From the NCBI GenBank assembly GCA_025716815.1, contig JAIXMN010000010.1, positions 806,001 to 870,000 on the forward strand: 64,000 nt of DNA, read 5' to 3'. This stretch comes from Dichotomocladium elegans. Its lineage: Eukaryota; Mucoromycota; Mucoromycetes; Mucorales; Lichtheimiaceae. This document shows positions 12,450 to 23,473 of the stretch, one piece after another. Numbering within the stretch: position 1 is the stretch's first letter; every line of letters starts with the position of its first letter. Below the pieces are notes generated by a model, which was given only the letters and a program-made list of their open reading frames with translations, did not search any database and was not told the DNA's origin. The translations under genes and the position numbers were made by a program.

Positions 12450-13980
12450 CTTCTTGTACTGTAATGCCCATCGCTAGGCTGGAAGAACATAGATTTCTAG
12501 CCTTTTTGCAGCAGCTGATGCACTCAATACCTTTCAAACATCAGTTTGAAAAAATTGACCTTGTCTTGGTTAATGTACGCTGTGTAACTGCGCATGATTC
12601 CGGCTACTTTCATCCGAATATCTGTATCCTTTCGCTTGGAAATATGTGTGGTAGTAAGCTCAGAGTTATCATTGCAAGATATACTACGCAGATAGTCAGT
12701 GCGAGAACAAACGGATTGCAGAAAATATATTTCTTCATCAACGAGATAGCCTATAGGTTCAGGGCAGCCACCTTCATCCGCGATATGATCTTGGCTATCC
12801 ATACGAAATTATATTGCTCATACCAGAATGTAAGAGTATATAAAGAGAAAGAGTCAAAGGGACGAATTTTTTAGAGATGAAGGCTTTTTTGTGTGACATC
12901 TTTCCATGTATGTATGGGATATTCGATTTGTCATCACGCGTAAAGATTTCTGGGCAAAACGCGATTTTATTTTTGTGATCCTGCGACTTCAGAACTGGCA
13001 GGGCACAGCTTGGACTTTGGAATATACTGCATGTGTTATTACTCGGCTGGAAACAGCAACCCCTTTTTCCATATCCTTAACTTATGCTCAAGCGTCCCAA
13101 CGGGGGGGGGGAAATCCAAGAATCATGCTGGTTAACCCCGGTGATAACGCGGACGGGGAGGACAGGAGTGAAGGGCTAACGCAACATGAGAGACAGGCGA
13201 GGGCAGCTAGAGCACCTGGTAAGGTGCTGGCAGCGACAAAAGGAAGGAGCTGAAGGGTGCTCAAGAATCCCTCTCGTCCATGAGTAAGGTTTCAAAGCTA
13301 GAATGGCAGATGAGAACATGGAAGAGAAAGCGATCATCTATAATTTCTTTGTGGCTTACAACGCTTCTACTGTACTTTATGACTTTTATTGTGGATCAGA
13401 TGTTTAACAGACAGCCCATCTAAGGGATAGAACCCGTGTTGTGAGCTATGGGCTGTTATCTTAAACCCCTTTACGTGCGTTGTTGCAAACGCTGGCAACA
13501 GCGACAATACCATTGACCCAATGTCTTGATCGAGTTCCCGCTTCTTTGCATCGCCGCTAGTGCACAGGACTGGATTGAACATGTGTGCATTCATACGTAT
13601 GATCAATTATGTTGATGCGCTTTGTAGGGAATAAAATTGACAGGCAGGGATGCTCCCATTCGTTATAATGATATGATTTGGCTAGAACCAAGGATATCAC
13701 TGTAACGAGTGATCACTGTAATGAACTTCATATCTCAAAAATCTTTCATATACCTAAAGTATGTACTCAACGATTCAATGTCTTCTTACATTCACTTCTT
13801 TGTTTTCTACATATCCAAATACATGCAATGGAAATCTCTGTAAAATTACTGTAAGTCGAGTCATAGAGTTTCCTTATTATGACAGTTAGCTAAGCACCTA
13901 TACGAATGGGAGATGAATACTTCGAAATTGCTCCGCTTTACTATTTGATCTTTTACTATTAGCACCATCAATGTCTTGCT
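12450..13980. other. gene-poor stretch between transposase relics
   Basis: About 1.5 kb with only short open frames, such as minus 13606-13367 (79 residues) and plus 12906-13253, none with a recognisable motif. A run of nine or more G lies near 13101-13110. Probably decayed transposon flank or intergenic sequence. Confidence 0.35.
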
Positions 13981-13984
13981 TCTC

Positions 13985-14455
13985 AAGAATCTACAGTAAA
14001 GCGTTTTAATTTGTCCTTGACAATTAACCAAAACTGTTCAGTAAGAATGAGTAGAGGCAAATAAGAAGGGAGGTATGCGCATCAATATCCTCGAAACTCA
14101 TATATTGGGACATATCCTCAGCCTTATGAATAGGTGCACTATCCATCACCAAACATTTGGTATTGGGGGGAAAGGTGTACAGTAATGACCCGACATGAAA
14201 TCATATTCTTCATTACTTGCTCGACGCTCACATCCCCCTACTCCGGATGGATAGGGAAATACAGCTGGCAACCGAATACCATCCAGAAAGAAGCCCGTGG
14301 CTCCCACCATGGTGTCGGAGAGAGAGGAAGAAACCGATAGCGGGCTAGGCAAATTTTGGATTTATATACTGTCAAAACTTTATGCAACCTCGAGTGGTCT
14401 GTGCATCTGCAAACTTGATTACTCATATCCTCATTTTGAAAGAAACCCCTCTAAT
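13985..14455 (-). pseudogene. Tc1/mariner-type transposase relic, copy 2
   Basis: Reading leftwards, the piece YDFMSGHYCT leads into VMDSAPIHKAEDMSQY (about 14170-14110), the second-Asp motif of DDE transposases. After a frameshift comes CAYLPSYLP...LTEQFWLIVKDKLKRF (about 14080-14000), the third-motif region. It matches copy 1 in motif order and strand, though the two copies have diverged. Several stops and frame changes are present. The part above about 14200 is too decayed to align by eye. Confidence 0.65.
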
Positions 14456-14791
14456 TAAATACGATACGTTCTCGCCATTTGGATGTGTTTGGATTCTCTT
14501 CTTGCTGAAAATTTACCTTATTCGAAAGAGATGAACAGCGACTTCTCATTTCTCAAAAATCTTCGAGTATTGAACGAAAATGGACCGGCCCGATAATTCT
14601 GCCGGAGGAAGAAGGTGGGGTGGGGGACCTTTCAGGACCCCCGTTATCATAGTCCGCTCGCAATCATCCCTTCAAACCCCAGCCTCACCTCCTCTCCGCA
14701 GGTCCCCCCTTTTTTTGTTCTAGCGAAATAACCTTTTTTTTTGTGTCTGTGTGCGCTTGTTGCTGTCTGCGAATCGGCTTGAATTGGAGTC
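14456..14791. promoter_or_regulatory. upstream region of the ABC1-kinase gene
   Basis: This short region precedes the ADCK1-like gene. It contains C- and T-rich tracts (14705-14717 and 14734-14742) typical of fungal promoters. I see no clear TATA element. Confidence 0.3.
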
Positions 14792-16777
14792 ATGCTTTCT
14801 GGTAGATTTGGCACACAGTTATATCGTCGATCATGGAACTACTCCTCCATGGCACGGAGGTTTCCTATGCTTCAGCAAAAAGGGTACAGCACGATTCTTC
14901 CGCAAAAGAAGCAGCCCGGGCGGACACGATCAATTCTTGCCAAGGCGATTGTTGGCGGAACGATGGCCACAGCGGCGGGTGTGACCGGTCTGTATTATGT
15001 CAATGAGGATGCTCGCCATGTGGCTGTGGCCCTCCAGCGATGCGGCACTGCTGGCCTGGTCGGTGCTCAGGTGGCAGCGGATTACAAGATGACTCTCTCG
15101 AAAAGCTATGCGAGCAACGAAGAATACAAAGAAGCCAAGCGTCAGTGTGATCTCCGTTGCGCCAATCGGGTGCTCGATGCGCTTCAGCGTCTGGGTGGCA
15201 TTTACATCAAGCTCGGCCAGCATGTCTCGGCAATGGTGTACATTTTACCACCCGAGTGGACCGACACGATGGCTGTCCTGCAGGATCGTTGTGACCCGAC
15301 TCCCCGCGAAGAGATTGAAAGACTCTTCTTGACAGACTATGGCGAGCCCCTGGAGGCTATTTTTGAGGAGTTTGATTGGAAGCCGTTAGGTGTAGCATCG
15401 CTCGCACAGGTCCATCGGGCCCGTCTGCGCCCTGGGCCGGACGGCACGCGGGCAGGCAATGATGGGTGGGTGGCGGTGAAACTCCAGCATCCGGCCCTGG
15501 ACGAGTTCTGCAAGATTGACATGGAGACGGTGTCTCTCATTTTTGACGTGATCACCAAGGCATTCCCCGACTTTGGGTTTCGATGGCTGGTGGATGAGAT
15601 GCGCGAATCGTTGCCACGTGAGCTTGACTTTGTTCACGAGGCACGCAATTCTCGCTTGGTTGCACAGAACTTTGCAGATGACATGAAGTACCGTCGCACA
15701 GCGCTGATGGTCCCTGAAGTGATTTGGGCAAAACGACGTATCATGTGCATGGAGTGTGAGTAGAAGAAGAATTATGCTTCTAAATGGATGGGATATACTC
15801 ATGACAGCGAAAAATGTTAGTCATCGAAGGTGCTCGTGTCGATAACATAGAATACCTGAAGCAACACAAAATCGATCCCGCTCAGGTGTCTGCTGAACTC
15901 ACCAGTGTCTTTTCGAAGATGATCTTTTTGCATGGGTATGAATGAGGGAGGCCAATGGAAGGGGAAGTGTATTTTAAGAAGAAACTGATTTTTAATATAT
16001 GTCGATATAGGTTTGTTCACTGCGATCCTCGTAAGTTTCTTGTTCCACTTCCGTTTGGCGATGCATATTTTTGGGGAAGGAAAGTTAACAGCAAAATTAG
16101 ATCCTGGCAATATCATTGTCCGCCCATGCAAGAGACCGCACAGCAAGTATAACTTTGATCTTGTATTACTCGACCACGGACTATATCGAGATCTTACTGA
16201 ACAGATGCGAGTGGATTATGCGCATCTGTGGACATCTCTTATCCGGGGCGACGAGGAGGGCATCCGCACGTATGCGAAGCGTGTGGGGGGTACGGATACG
16301 TACCAGCTATTTGCATGCATCCTGACAGGGCGTGCGTGGGAAACAGTGCATTCAGCCGATCTGTCGTCCGTACGGAGCAAGGCCGAGCTGGCACAGATGT
16401 CTGTGGGAGCGATGGAGTTTATCGTGGACATTGCGGATATCTTGTCTCGGTTACCGCGAGTAGTATTATTACTGCTCAAAACGAGCGATTTATTACGACA
16501 TATGGACGAGGTGCTACGTACGACGACGACGGATGATCACCTGACGTATGTGATTATGGGTCAGTATTGCACCAAAGCCGTGTGGCTCGACGCAGTCAAG
16601 CACATCCGCGAGCGAGTGGCGCAGGTGGGCTTTAACTTTACGCTATTCAAGGCGCTTGCACGTGTGTGGTGGAATTATTTCTCGCTGGTTGGCAAACTGT
16701 GGATCTATGAGCACGGGATGACATGGATTGCGCCTTTGATTGCACTTGTCAATAAGCGAAGCATAGACCAAAAGTAG
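14792..16777 (+). CDS. Mitochondrial ABC1/ADCK1-type atypical kinase (yeast Mcp2/Cqd2-like)
   Basis: Four exons (14792-15755, 15821-15935, 16011-16030, 16101-16777) sum to 1776 bases, 591 residues. The N-terminus is basic and Ser/Tyr-rich, as expected of a mitochondrial presequence, followed by a hydrophobic stretch (AIVGGTMATAAGVTGLYYV). The ABC1 family's KxGQ motif is present (KLGQHVSA), then LGVASLAQVH, VAVKLQHP, ELDFVHEARN, MEFIEGARVDN, the catalytic GFVHCDPHPGN and LLDHGLY. This order and wording match human ADCK1 closely. Family members sit in mitochondria; yeast Mcp2/Cqd2 is linked to lipid homeostasis and coenzyme Q distribution. The third exon is only 20 bases and carries the catalytic segment, and the His of HPGN is split between exons. 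ADCK1-type rather than Coq8 because of the KLGQHVSA and FACILTGRAWE wording. Confidence 0.92.
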
Positions 16778-17176
16778 CGACACTATAGACTTTGACCTAA
16801 TGCACTCTCTCTTCCCTTCTCCTCCATCTTTCCTTATCATATCATATCGTCTCTCGTCATCTAATATCCCCCGCACTCGGCGAGAGCGAATAAGGATGTG
16901 CTTAATACACATGTGGCACAGCACTGCTTGCCGTCGAAGAACATTCACATGATAAACCAAAAACCAAAAGCTGCAATTTTGCATGGCCCTGTTGCACAAG
17001 GCTCCAAATTTGCTCTGAAAAAAAAAAGTTACGTGGAAAACGCATCCTTGCAGCACATTCAAAGTTGCATTCCCAAGCATCCCATCGGGCTCATCTGGGT
17101 TATTTCCTTTCTCAATTACCTTTGGTCTAAACAAAAAGAACCTCCAAAACGTCGTCCTTACTTGTGCCTATTGCAG
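16778..17176. other. intergenic stretch, may hold exon 1 of the mitofissin gene
   Basis: A 193-residue open frame (16898-17479) crosses this region but has no family features and overlaps the mitofissin exons in another frame, so I do not call it. The mitofissin start codon and a first short exon should lie here, but I could not place them. Confidence 0.35.
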
Positions 17177-17511
17177 TCTCGCTCATCCGCGAGGTGGTGT
17201 GGAGCAAATTCCTTCATCTTGCGGTTGATGCCTGTCTGGTTTCCACCTTACTTGCCGGAGTCAAACGTACCACGGGCATACAGCAAGTTGATCATCATCC
17301 CACTTTTTACTTTGCAGCCCTCTTCTAACTCTGGAAGCGTGTGTGTGTGTGGGGGGGGAATCATCATCCTTTTTCTAGGCCAGCCACATCCAAGATCGCG
17401 AACAAGGATATCCGACAATATGTTGAACAATATCTCCAACTTGGCGAATGGCTCTTTGATTCATCGATCGTGTTGTTGAGTGCAACGCCTTACTTTGAAA
17501 GAAAGCAGTGA
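17177..17511 (+). CDS. ATG44: Mitofissin Atg44/Mdi1 (DUF1748), first exon unresolved
   Basis: Two exons are clear. The first (17177-about 17282) encodes SLIREVVWSKFLHLAVDACL then VSTLLAGVKRTTGI. The second (about 17388-17511) encodes PATSKIANKDIRQYVEQYLQ then LGEWLFDSSIVLLSATPYFERKQ. This is the whole DUF1748 fold: the HLAVDAxLVSTxLAGVKR helix, the EQYLxLGEW segment and a C-terminal YFERK. In yeasts this tiny protein of the mitochondrial intermembrane space drives membrane fission for mitophagy and division. The intron between the exons only keeps frame with a GC-AG border (ACA/GCAAGT at 17282). The start exon is not found: no in-frame ATG precedes SLIREV before a stop, so a small upstream exon is needed. 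An AATAAA overlaps the stop codon (17511-17516). It converges on the zinc-finger gene with 50 bases between stop codons. Confidence 0.85.
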
Positions 17512-17561
17512 ATAAAGAGTGGTATATATTTTATATATTAGAATAACTGGTATTATTATTA

Positions 17562-18486
17562 TTACAAATCACACACGCGTTCGACAAGGCCGCATTCCAG
17601 CAAATGCTGCCCACGATACTTTATCAGATACTCCCCGTTGGGCTTTGCTGTTACTGTCTTGTTCACTGCGCATCCCTACGAAATATTTAATTTTCCGTCG
17701 AATTCAGCAATGTCCCGATCCGACCACGAAGCTTCCGTCTCCTCTTTTCTCTCTTCTCACCTTGTTGCTATTACTGCACTTGTAATAAATGCTCTTGCAG
17801 CCCGTCTTTTTTTGGATAGTATTGCCATTATTCTTCCAAAAATAGTTGTCTTGATAAGGAAATTCGCGGGTTTCGACGATCTTTGTGATGGCTTGCATTT
17901 CCCGTCGTTTTCGTGGGCGTTCATGACTACTACCATGGTCATCGTCGTAAAATGTATCCGGGGAAGGGTATGAACTGCTTGCATCCATGGCTTATATATC
18001 AGCTCTTTTGTCTCTTCGTTCAAGGTACTCTATGCCTGTTACTCACGTTGAGAGCGAATCGTCCGATGCAAGGGCCACCATGGCTGCTGCTGCAGATTTC
18101 CTTCGCTGGTCCATGATGGCATCGTGATGTGTAGGGCTGTCATTATACGTAGTGTGGGTGTCTGGATGTGGATTTTGTGTTGAGCAAATGGATGAGACGG
18201 AGGAGGAGGAGGAGGAGGAAGAGGAAGCAGTGGTGGAGGAAAGGCGTCGTTTGTGGCCCTGGGAATGCCGACGGTGAGCAACACAGTTGTGATGATGGAG
18301 ATAGACATCGAGCTCTTTGGCTCTCAGTTTCGCTTCCTCAGCCTTTCGCTTGTCTTGCTCGACTTTGGAGGCGAGGATGAGTTTCAGAAGATCAGGCTGT
18401 GACCGATATTGCTCGACGAGATCATGTAGATCCAGTTTCTCTGGAGCAAGGTTGTCGTCTTGAATGGAAGCGTCTGGTGATGACAT
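17562..18486 (-). CDS. WRKY-GCM1-type zinc-finger DNA-binding protein
   Basis: Three exons (18486-18047, 17974-17761, 17675-17562) sum to 768 bases, 255 residues. The N-terminus (MSSPDASIQDD) leads into a charged helix (LLKLILASKVEQDKRKAEEA), then a basic His/Arg/Ser-rich linker with a run of serines. The C-terminal third resembles the WRKY-GCM1 fold: YFWKNNGNT, CKSIYYKCSNSNKGCAVNKT, YLIKYRGQHLLEC. The zinc ligands would be Cys (YYKC), Cys (KGC), His (GQH) and Cys (LLEC). Strands and spacing resemble WRKY (WRKYGQK...YYRC...H) and the fungal Rbf1-like members, but the WRKYGQK heptad itself is absent; FWKNNGNT takes its place. RPRKRRE just before the domain could be a nuclear localisation signal. 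Probably a transcription factor; targets unknown. Confidence 0.72.
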
Positions 18487-20475
18487 CAAGTGCAGCTGGG
18501 AGAGAAAAAAGAGGAAGGAAAATAAAAAAGAAAGGTTTTTTTTTATACGTATCAACGGGTTGGGGGGCGGGAAAGGTTGGCGGGGAGGGTAGGAAGGGAG
18601 ATAGACAGGGCAGGCAAAAGCGGGGGGAGGGAATGGTAGGCGAATCATGCATTCAACCAGAAGTCTAAAAGACCGGGCACTAACACACGAGATTTTCATA
18701 TGTCAAATTTCCGACTTTTTTCTTCCTTTTCCCCTCTTCTTTCCTTGCTTTCTCCACGCCGGCCGCTGCCCCCGCATTGCCATTACTGGGTCAAACCCAT
18801 ACTTGGCAGCATGCGGCACGTTTAATCTTCCAGAAGGGTCTGGTTGCTGTGGTATTTGACTTTTCCATGGAATGATCGGCCGATCCGACGGGTCGGGGTG
18901 TTATCACCCGATGGACAGATGCGTACAAGAGCGCGGAGAGCAAAGCTAATCTTGTCATAAAACGCATATATACGGCCAATCTTATCTGGCAATGAACCGA
19001 TTTCTGCTCATACTTTTGCTTCCTACTTTGATATGTGTACGTGGTTGTATGTGTGCAAAAGGAAGTGTGAGAGTTTGTGTACATATGGGGATGATTCAGA
19101 TTTGCTCAACTCGGGTAGGTAGGAAAGGGTCAGGCGACACACGTGTGTTTGACTCTAACGAATTTTCATGACAAAGCCGCAATTTTTTTCCCTTCCGTTG
19201 ATATTTTTTCCCACCTTTGCCCGCAATTTCCTCCTCTTTGTTTTCACTTGACAGCGGTCATGTGATATTTCCTTCTCTTCAACCTCTTTCTTTCGGACCT
19301 GCCTAAAACTTTACCCCTCCCTCCTCCTCAGTTTTGCTTACTTAAGACACTACTTCTTTTCTTTAGCGCCTCTTTCAAGTAGACAAAGAGCCGCAATCAT
19401 TCAGCATTACCTATTGTCTCTATCCGTGTATCTACTGCCAAACGCTGTTGTCTAAGACCCAGACAGGATACAATGATGCTGAATCCTCCACCCGTCCCTG
19501 AAAAAGGGGAACGAGAATTTTCTCCGCCCAGTTTCCCTGTTTACGATAGTCCGCTTTTGGGTTCAACCCTTCACGGACTCGCGTTGCACGGGCCATTCCA
19601 CCACATCTAGTCCAGCGTCCTCTCTCCTTCAATCGACAAAACACCCTAATCCACGGATGGTCTTGTCCACACTCTTTGCTAGATCACTCGTCAACTACAA
19701 TCATGGTAATTTCGTTTTATCATCCGCGAATCACCTCCAGCTGCGAAGCAATCTTGTGGAATCCATTCAACACGAACCGTCTCCCCATTGTCCATACCAA
19801 ATGCCCTCCATTGCTCCGCCAGATGTATCCGAGTGGATAACAGGTGGATTATACAACGCTCTGTAGTTTTCCCTGATACCTGCCCAAATTCGGTTCTGGA
19901 CACAAGGAATGAGGTATCAAGAACCTCCAGACATACTCAATGCAACTTGCTGATATGACAAGAATTAGCGACAAGCATGCCTACCATCGCTTACGCAAGG
20001 TTATAGGCTCTTTACTAAAAATCAATAAGCCTCTTCTTCCCCTATGACGGAGGATTCGTGCCTAACTGACGACACAATACGAGTGAGCTTCTCCTCCTGA
20101 TCTTCCTGCGTTTTGCAAACCATCCGGGAACATACATAAACACATGTAGGCCAGCCTAAGGAGTGTGCCTCTCTTCCTTCACAACGTATATAAAAGTAAT
20201 TCTTACGATGCCAGCGAGAAGTTGTCCTGACTTTACGCGCTCGAAGACGATCAGAGCATTGCCATGCATCACGATCTATTAAGCTTGGCAGCAGTTACCT
20301 TTCCGTTGCGATGATTGCGAAATGGATATGTGGGACACTATCACGCGCACACATTCCTCACTCTTAGTTAAAACCATTTCAGCAGCTGGCAGACATTTCC
20401 TATTGATATTTGACGGACATTGTTTTTGTTTGTTCCTATGTTTTATTTCGAGATCAAGACAGGATGTTTATAGGT
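18487..20475. other. 2 kb intergenic region with one coding-like but unassigned patch
   Basis: The part next to the zinc-finger gene has long pyrimidine/purine runs (18530-18630, 18715-18750). Between about 19430 and 19905 the minus strand has two open stretches, one containing VREGLNPKADYRKQGNWAEK, interrupted by stops. It looks like decayed coding sequence, possibly transposon-derived, but I recognise no motif. No other gene is seen. Confidence 0.35.
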
Positions 20476-21156
20476 TTACTCCTCATCCTCCTCATCACCA
20501 CCCTCAGCAGCCTTTGCTCTCTTTCTCTTGACGCGACCAGCACGGCCACCACCATAGGGAGAGGTCAAAGAGAAATCGATGTGCTTTTGCGACTCCTATA
20601 GGAAAAAAAAACAAAAAAAATCAGGACCCTGAGGAACTTATACCTTACGCTGTATGCATGCGCGCTCGCAAACACACACGCAACACATAAAAGAACAAAT
20701 CTTTACCAAGCGGACAATGAACGAGGGCACATTGACGACCTGCTTGCCGACGCGAATGTGACGCTGGCGGATCAAAACACGAGCGTGGTGGATGGACTTG
20801 GCAAGACCAAGCTTGAAGACCTGGGTCTGGAGACGGCGCTCCAAGAAGTCCTCAATCTTGAGACCCAAAACGTAATCGAGCTTCATGCGGCTCTCGTCAA
20901 GGACACCGATGCGAACAAGACGGCGAATCAAGGCATTACCCTCAAAGAGACGGCGGGGATCCTTCTCATCCAGAGTGAGCAACTCACGAGCAGCACGACG
21001 AATCTTGGAAAGGGTCAATCCGACACGCCAGACTTCCTTCTTGTTCTTAAGACCATACTCGCCGACCAACTTCAATTCCTGGTCGAGACGGGCAGACTCG
21101 TAAGGGCGCTTGGGGACCTTGTAGGTCTTGCTGTAGGTTCTGGAAGCACCGGTCAT
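20476..21156 (-). CDS. RPS9: 40S ribosomal protein uS4 (S9 in eukaryotes)
   Basis: Two exons (21156-20707 and 20595-20476) give 189 residues, the normal eukaryotic length. The sequence is unmistakable: [20 protein letters not shown], then [16 protein letters not shown], the S4 RNA-binding region [20 protein letters not shown] then [20 protein letters not shown], and after the intron [20 protein letters not shown] with an acidic tail EGGDEEDEE. It sits in the 40S body and helps mRNA entry and decoding fidelity. The 111-base intron is phase 0. The plus-strand frame of 134 codons opposite exon 1 is an antisense shadow. Confidence 0.98.
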
Positions 21157-22506
21157 GCTTAATGGACAGAAAGTAAAAGAGGAAGAATTTTTTTTTCGGG
21201 CAATGGTACTACTTTTGGCTTGCCGACGGCCGCGAAAATTTTGGGAGGCTTAGCCACGAAGGGTGCTCTCCCGCCACTCAAAAAAAAAATCACACTCCCC
21301 CACCCCCCGGCCACAGGGGTAGTCTGGTATGTCAAAAAGAATACCTAGCTTATCCTGACATCCCTTCTGAAAATAAAGTATATATACTTTATCTCGCAAA
21401 TCTATTCAGTTCATCCTTCTGCATCAAGGCATGGGAACAGTGCTTTTTGTTAAGAGCATCCTCAGCCTATCTTCTTCGAATTGTTTCCTGGCGGTACACA
21501 ACGGTCTGGCAACTAATGTCGAGGGAGAGTCTACCCGAAGCAATAGGGTCAAATACACTGCGGAAATAGGTTCATTTGATTAACGCAGAATCTGCATGTG
21601 TGGAGTTTTCATGATCAATACTGGTATTAAGAAGTTTTGTCAGTAACGCTAAGACTATCAATAAATCATGTGCCACGTGCCATCCGTGCTCAGGAACACC
21701 GGCTTCGTAACAGCACCTCATCCATGGTTTAATGATAACCAGGTATCAAATTCTTCTTCATACAATGAATAGTCTAGCGGCTTGACCTCTGTGAGCTATT
21801 GACACTGCATTGCTTCAGTCAATGGTATTCTAAATCACTGCCGAATTATATTCTGACAGCTTAACAGCATTTGCATATAGCTTAACGGGGCCTATTTTAT
21901 CATACAACAATAGCTACTGCAGCCCATCATGGTATGTAAGGTAGATCAGCCTTTCATAAGATATAAGCACATCGCCTGGCAGCTCAGATATTTGAAACAT
22001 AACTGTTGTAGCATGATAATGTCGATAGTCTCGAGTAAGAGCCTTACATATGCATACCAGCCGTAGAGATTTTGCACCGGTCCATCACTCGCTTATTTTA
22101 CGACTACGGTGAAAGGAAATATCGCAATCTGATTGGCTATCTCTCACAAGCCTCCCTCTCTGCTTTATCACTTGTGTATGCAACCATTCCCATATGCTTG
22201 CAAAGACTGCATCTGCAAGGTAGTATACGAAAAGTTTTGAGCCACTCATTTTTTTCATGACTCTTAACGCATACTTGACGTCGTTTATAGATGGGCACTG
22301 GTCGCTTCCCCTTCTACCTTTTTTTTTTTTTTGGACACATTAAAACACAGTCGGAATCCAGCCAAAGAAAAATTTTTGTTTGCCGAAAGGTAGGTGCCCT
22401 TCCTCTCTTCCTCTTTGTAAAAGAAAAACGTCGACAGGTAATTGCATTAAAAGCTACCATTGTCTTCTACAATGGTCAGTTTCTCATTATTTATGTTTCG
22501 TATAGG
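21157..22506. other. divergent region between two ribosomal protein genes
   Basis: It separates the uS4 start (minus) and the eL21 start (plus) and should contain both promoters. C-rich and A-rich runs occur near 21280-21310, and a 14-base T run at 22319-22332. A TATAG just before the eL21 ATG could be the acceptor of a 5' UTR intron. No coding-like sequence is seen in the middle (21400-22280). Confidence 0.4.
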
Positions 22507-23242
22507 ATGCCTCACTCGTTCGGTCGTAAGTATTCAGCACTCATTTTTCATGCAAGAATCCCGGCCATTGATAATCCTTTCGCCGTGCGTGCTTTTTCAC
22601 TCTAGTTCGCGCTCGCACCCGCCACATGTTCTCGCGCAACTTCCGCGAGCATGGTGCCATCCCCTTGTCAACCTACCTTAAGACCTACAAGGTCGGTGAC
22701 ATTGTCGACATCAAGGCGAATGCCGCTGTCCAGAAGGGTATGCCCCACAAGTTCTACCACGGGTAAATACAAGAAAAAGAAACAATGCATTTTGAATTCG
22801 GAATTCACTCATATGCACATTAATCCCCCTTACCTCTCCTAAAAAAAATCAGTCGTACTGGTGTTGTCTACAACGTCACCAAGTCTGCTGTCGGTGTGAT
22901 CGTCAACAAGCGTGTTGGTAACCGCTACATTGAGAAGCGCGTTAACATCCGCGTTGAGCACATCAAGCACTCCAAGTGCCGTCAGGAATTCTTGGACCGC
23001 GTCAAGGAGAACGCTGCCAAGAAGAAGGCTGCCAAGGAAGCTGGTGGTAAGAGAAAAAACCTACACTGAGAAAACTACAGTGATTGCAGGAGTATCGAAG
23101 ACTGATGTGGTCAATATAAACTTCGATAGTCTCGATCAACCTTAAGCGCATTCCCGCCCAGCCCCGTGGTGCTCGTCACGTTTCCACGAAGAACAACGTT
23201 CCCCAGACCATTGCTCCTGTTCCCTACGAGACTCTCTTGTAA
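22507..23242 (+). CDS. RPL21: 60S ribosomal protein eL21
   Basis: Four exons (22507-22525, 22606-22762, 22853-23046, 23130-23242) total 483 bases, 160 residues, exactly the usual eL21 length. The 19-base first exon encodes MPHSFG. Then come [80 protein letters not shown] and the C-terminal [20 protein letters not shown]. It agrees closely with fission yeast eL21 in these blocks. It belongs to the large subunit near the central protuberance. The positions of the introns, one right after the first few codons, fit highly expressed ribosomal genes. Confidence 0.97.
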
Positions 23243-23473
23243 AAAAATCTGAAAAGAAAAGAAATAACCTACATAAAAACGAGTGAAAAAGAGCATGGAT
23301 TTTCGCTACAGCCCATATCCGTAACAATCAAGGGATCATAAACGATGGTTTGGTTTGAACGCACGGATCACTTGAGGAGGATAAACCTTATTTATCATGA
23401 TGACATCACATGGGCAGCAATGCTGCCAGTGAATTAATTCATTTTTAATGTATCTTTCATGTCAAGAAGATGG

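Noticed and set aside
13367..13606. 79-codon minus frame between transposase relics
   Set aside because: Protein-like composition, but no motif, no splice partners and no similarity I recognise.
16898..17479. 193-codon plus frame
   Set aside because: It overlaps the mitofissin exons in another frame, has no domain, and runs through low-complexity sequence.
20758..21162. 134-codon plus frame
   Set aside because: Exact antisense of uS4 exon 1.
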